59,318 bases of DNA from Hofstenia miamia (Eukaryota > Xenacoelomorpha > Acoela > Hofsteniidae): positions 1,536,153 through 1,595,470 of the forward strand of contig CABFPE010000111.1 in assembly GCA_900660155.1 (NCBI GenBank), read 5' to 3'. A program made the position numbers and the translations under genes. Below, one piece after another: positions 51,001-57,000 of the stretch. The notes under the pieces were generated by a model. It did not search any database and was not told the DNA's origin. It was given only the letters and a program-made list of their open reading frames with translations. Positions within the stretch are counted from its first letter, which is position 1. The number at the start of each line of letters is the position of its first letter.

Positions 51001-54000
51001 ATAACACTGAAATATAATTATGATGAACTAGAATATTTGAAACAAAAGTAAACAAAAGCTAATTAAAAGTAGAAATGTGTTGTATATATCAAAGAAAAAT
51101 ACTGGGGTTGTCTGTCAAATGCACGTTACATATTAGCTGCAAAATCAATTAACATGCAAATGGGTTTATCATATTTTGTTCCTAATTCTACTGTTTTTAG
51201 TGTTTTTTCTTTGAAGTCTGAAATCTTAGAAAATAAAAATTTCGACGAAAATTCATGAAAATCGGCAAAATTTAGATATGCTTGTACATAATTTAAATGC
51301 ATTTTTTACACAGACTGGCTTTGAAACACATTTTAATATATTTTCGACTCCGTTGATTCCGCCGAATTTTTTTTCCTGATAATAAGTTCTCGTTTCTCAA
51401 TGCTTTCTATTGAGAGAGAATTAATAACAGATAATTGGTTGTTCCATACCGGAGAATGGTATTCGAGGATTGAAACATTTGAAAATTCAACCTTCGGCTC
51501 ATCACTCTAATGGGATGAACAATTGTCCATAATAAGAAGAACCTTTCGATGTTCCAGCTTGAAAGCCAACGAAAAAAAATTTCGCGAGTCATCCACGCGT
51601 TCTTACTATGACGCTAGTAAACCGGAAGCTGCTCTTTGAAAAGAGCAGTCTCATCACAATTGAATATGTCTTTTAATTCATATCCAGCTGCCAAACTAGG
51701 TAATTTATCGATCCGTTCATCGCAGACACCTTGATCGACACTGGCTGACTCTCCACATAGTTCACGAAAACGGATGTTGTAGCGCGTTCGGAATCTTTGG
51801 AGCCATCCATTTGAAGCGGCAAAACCCGTATTGCTATCAAGTTGTCTCGCGATTTTCAATGCAATCTCTTACAGCATTGGGCCTGAGACAGGGATATTCT
51901 CGGAGCGGCACATCTGGAACCTTTTATACGATTTGGTATTTATTTCACTATTCTTGTCAGTACGGATCAATCTTTGACATTTTGATCCAGCATTTTGTTC
52001 AAACATTTCTTCGATATTGCCACGACCTTTCTTAATGTTATATCCTGTCGCTCTTGAAATTCATAGTCATCCGTGATAGTTGTGATGCTGCCATTCTTGT
52101 TCAACTTGTCAAGGACTTACTTTTTTCGTTTAATAGTAAGCTCGGTTTGTTTTGGACGAGGCTTTGAGAGCATGGCTTGAATGAAACAGACCGAATAAAC
52201 AAACAGTAACAAAGAACGTAACTACATGTATGTATACCTGAAACTCAACCCAGCAGTAACAATGATTGCAGTGGCGCTTACATCAAAGAAGTGGATCAAT
52301 TTATATTATGCTTTAATGGAACTAAATTAGTTTACAGTTTGTTTTGAAGCTGGAATAAACACGTGATACGTCGAGGTATGCTTTGAAGCTGCAATAAACA
52401 CATGATGTGTCGAGGTATGCCAATGTTAATAAAATATAATAATTACGGAAGGGGAAAATCGACAAATCGTAAAGAACGTGTCTAACTTAGCGGGGTGTCT
52501 AGGTTAGAGAGAGTCTAATTTACATGGGCATGAAACTATGGTGACCGGTCCGGACAGACTAATGTTGTCTAATTTGGCGGGATGTCTAAGTTAACGAGAG
52601 TCTGTGTTAGAGAGGTTTTACTGTAGTTCTAAAAAGAACTGAAATATTGAAAGTGATAGCCCTGAAAAAGGCTGATAATTGAATAATGAGTAAGCATGCA
52701 GTTGCATGCTCTAAGAAATTGCGAAAGGCATTCCGCTTTCTAAACTTTCGCTTCCACATGTATTTGTGAAGATGTTGAGCAAGCATCCCATCAGTCATGC
52801 CGTTCATTGATTTAAATTTACGGTTGGCCGATTACCACATTGCCTCCACATTGTTTGTGTGCACGCCTGTGACAGGGTTAACAAAATTTCGATTATGTAT
52901 AAAGACTTCATGGATGTATCGGTGAGATCCATGCTCTGCATGCAGACCAGCATAAGTTTGGAAACCATCATTTCGATATAGTATTCCCATATTCAATCTT
53001 ATCGCAGATGAGAGGCAAAAGCGTATTTGTAGTACGATTTGACACAAAAAAATTCATCAAGGACTTCGTAAATTCCAAAAACCCAACGTGTTGGAAAGTT
53101 TCGACCGCGATTATACTTTTGCTTCCCAAAAACACTGTCGTCAATTTTGCAATTTGTTCATAACCACCTAGTTTTTGTCTGCAAAATGTTTGATTGAGAA
53201 AAATTTAAGAAGAAATGTCTCGACAAAAATAAAACCAAGCTTCAACTATGTGCGCTTAAATTAAGCATCGACATGGTATCGGTGAAGCAAGATCTTACTA
53301 CAAAGCAGTAAGTCAAGAAAACTAAAGTTCTTAAATCGATCTGTTCATGGGTAAAAAAAAAAGAATCGCACTTCAACGATATCTTGCGTCGGCAACGTTT
53401 GCAAATCCAAATGCAGCGATCATCCACTGAAGTGTCTCTGATCTTTATAATATTAAGCTGTCACCTTAGCCAATGAAAGTCTCTAGCTAATAGGTTAGAA
53501 TTCATGCAGAAGTCTAGTGTTAACTCGTTATTACCAACTAAATCAAATAATTGAAACAGTTGCGTTCCAATCCAATCTGCCATTTTTTGTATCCAGGTAT
53601 AGTATAATGGACTAATCTATGCTTATTAAAACAATACTCATTTAGACATTGACTGGTAATGAGCTATGTTTTATGTTATATAATGATATATTAAGCATTA
53701 AAAAGCATTTACACTTTATAAATCATGTCAGGATTGAGTTTTATGTTGGTTAGTATAAATATATTAAATCTGAAATTATTGATGTAAATATCAATTTTTT
53801 TCTTCACAAACGGATGATAATTTTCGAAATCGGCGTAAAAAATTAAGTTAGAAAACAGCTGTATTTAAATTTTAAAAAGACCTGTGCTTCTGCAAAAACA
53901 TTAATGTGAGATTTCATTCTACAAATGATTCATGATATATTCAAAAAATTTCAATTCCTTCTACGAAAGGTGAACAAAATTTTTACCATAATGTAAATTG

Positions 54001-57000
54001 CCTCTTTGTTAAAATTATGTTCATAGATTTCTTTTTTGTGATATAATGTCATTGCGCAATTCATCGTTTGAGAACAATTCGCGGGCAACATTGAGGCCGT
54101 AAAAAGAGGGACGTCACCGGATACTTCTATAATTTTTCCGTTGTATGCCATCTCCGTTTTAGAGCCCATTGGATTAAAATATTGTCCCTTTATGAAAAAT
54201 TAATCGAAGTATAAGAATAAAATAATGTTGCAAACGTGGCTAAATTCAAAAAGTATCATTATTATAATAAGGGTGTGCAGCAGAGTTCAATAATTTTCAA
54301 CTGCAGTACATCATAAAAATACACGTGGAACTAAATTTTATCATCAAAATTGTTAATTTGAAATGTCCGTTGGTGCATTCGATTATGCTTTCCATCTTTT
54401 TTAGAAGTTTCAATGATATGCATTTTTTGTGAATCCTATGTTTACATTGGAATGTTTATTGAATGTTGCACCCTCGCTTACAGGTTTTTCCTAAATTAAA
54501 GAATTGATAAAAATATAAACTATCAATCACTCACTCACTGAAGTAACACAATGCAAGGCTAAGACTTATTGCGATTATCTAAGCATGCACTCTTATACTA
54601 AACATCAAATAAATTAGCTAAAAAATTAATAATGGAATTTTATATAGTGACAATAATTTAAGAAATGACTGCATACATTTAGATCGGATTTAAGTGAATC
54701 AATACATATAATGGTATCAATTTCTTTTTATAAGAACAAATACACCATGGTTTATGTTGCTTCGAACTTCACGAATTTAATTTGTGACTATTGTTTGGAG
54801 GTTTTCAATATCTCATAACCTCGAAAGACGCATTCGATGATTGATACCGGTTACGGAATATGATTTGTCATTTGGAAAATAGAGGGAGAGTTTTACATGG
54901 GAAAGTTGTTTAGAAGTCATACTAAAAGTAATAATAATACCAACGTTTGCTACTAAAATTTAGAAATAATTCAAATAAAAAATGTATAAAAACTACCATT
55001 AAGCGTTAATATTGACAGTAGTAAGTGAATTAATCTTACAGTAAGCCTTCGATTAACCACTGTCATCTGTTGGAAAACATTTATGGCGGAACTGATGGTG
55101 ACCGGTGACGGTTAAACAAGAGATCTCCGAAAACAGGCTGTAAGCGCTCTGCCAAACGCAGGGAACTCCATGATTGTCAAAATTTCCTTCTCAGAATTGA
55201 CTTCAGGCATCTGTGTTGTGTTCATCTTGGATGTATACAAAAGAGGATGAAAATTTATCCATATCTCATTTTCAACACAATAGAGGTTGAATCGATCCCC
55301 TCTAATGCTCCAAGCACTTCCAATATATGTTCATGCGCCCCAAACACTGCAAAGACGAAGAATTTAATTGGCAGAAACATTATTATTACATTTCAGGACG
55401 TCAATATCACGAGTAGACACCTTTGGATCGTCCCGTATTAATTGTTTAATGGCGTTGACATTTCCACTACAAAACAATAAAGGTCTATCACAACGGGCCG
55501 CATCTTAAAGAGTTTTTATCAGTTCATGCACTTGCCTCTAATTCGAATGAGATGGAGCTTTATCAGTCTAAACTGAAATTTTTATTTCCTGAATTTGTTT
55601 GCATGAAATTCCCAAGTTGCATAAAATGAATTCTAGGATCGCACCAAAATTTTCACGCTATTGAAAAGAAATGTGTTGAGAAAACTGGTCATTTGAATTG
55701 AAAAATTTTAGGTTGTACGACACAAATTTTCTTTTGGAGTTTTCGGGGCCAGCCAATTATTTTGCATAGTGATTTGTTTGTGTACTGCAGTCATTTCCAA
55801 CTCAAGAGCTTGATGTAAATAGACGCAAGTGTGAATTAATTGGCAATTACATTCGTGATTTTCGGAATAATTAACTTTCGAAGTTTACAAAATTTTGATA
55901 GTGACAATAGTTGTATGCTACAACAATATCACCGCTGATCTTGATAGTCATTGTAAATTGTAATAATTATTTTTTAGGTGACATTAATATTCCGTCATAC
56001 ACAACTGGCCCACCAGCTTATAATTTTCCCGATGGTAATGACTATTCAATTTCTCCAACAGCAGATGCTATGTTGGTGCAATGGTTGAGGCAACGGGGAT
56101 TCAACAATAGAACAATTTCTCAATTTGTAAAGGAGGAATTTACTTTGCATGATGTTCAAACTTCATTAACTAGAGAAGATCTGAGATCCATGAATCTCAG
56201 GTAAGTTTTTCCCTGATTTTGTTATTGAAATATCTCCAAACTGGACTTATGCACTGCCGTGATGCGCAAGATATCTAAACGATGCGTATATATACACACA
56301 TTAGAGATGTGCTGGTAGAGATTTTTGAACATTGGTTATAATATACATTTTTTGTTATGCTAGCTCAAACGGAGTTTTTTGGAATTGACTATAAATTTTT
56401 TTATCTTGGATTTCAAGCATTATTTTATCTCAAATGAAAGAAATGCATTTATTGATCAGGTCGGAAATGTGTTCAGTCGATTTTGTTAGCGTGATTATAA
56501 TACGAGTTAGACGCACTTAAATTTAATTGTAAACGAGCTATGTCGGATAATATTCATTGGTTGTTTTCATTATTCAGTGGTGTATCTAACTCTAAAACCT
56601 AAACATTAGCCATGTGGAAGTCCGTGGTTGTACTATATTTAGAGTCCATTTAAAATTCTGTTCTAGTTGTATGTACTTCTGCTTAAGCTTCTATTTATTT
56701 CCTGCTGTCCTTCATCACAAGTACCTAATGTGAAAACTATTAAAATTTAACAAAGATAATCAGAGCATTGTACAAGAGTATATTTTGAGGTAGTGATCGA
56801 GTAGTATATTGTCCATTAACCTTAAAAGAACAAATCGTTTTTCCACAGTTTTAAACAATTTTCTCAAGTCTATTATATGATTTGAAAAATGTGAGATATA
56901 AACACATCTATTGCTAAGCGTGTTTGAAAACTTTTACTAAAGCTTATTGCTGTGCCTGAAGTACTAGAAAAGATTAAAAATAAATTTTCTTTGAAAATTA

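Noticed and set aside
53951..54169. Minus-strand 72-codon frame with GDVPLF
   Set aside because: Faint resemblance to a transposon-associated GDxP block, too weak to call.
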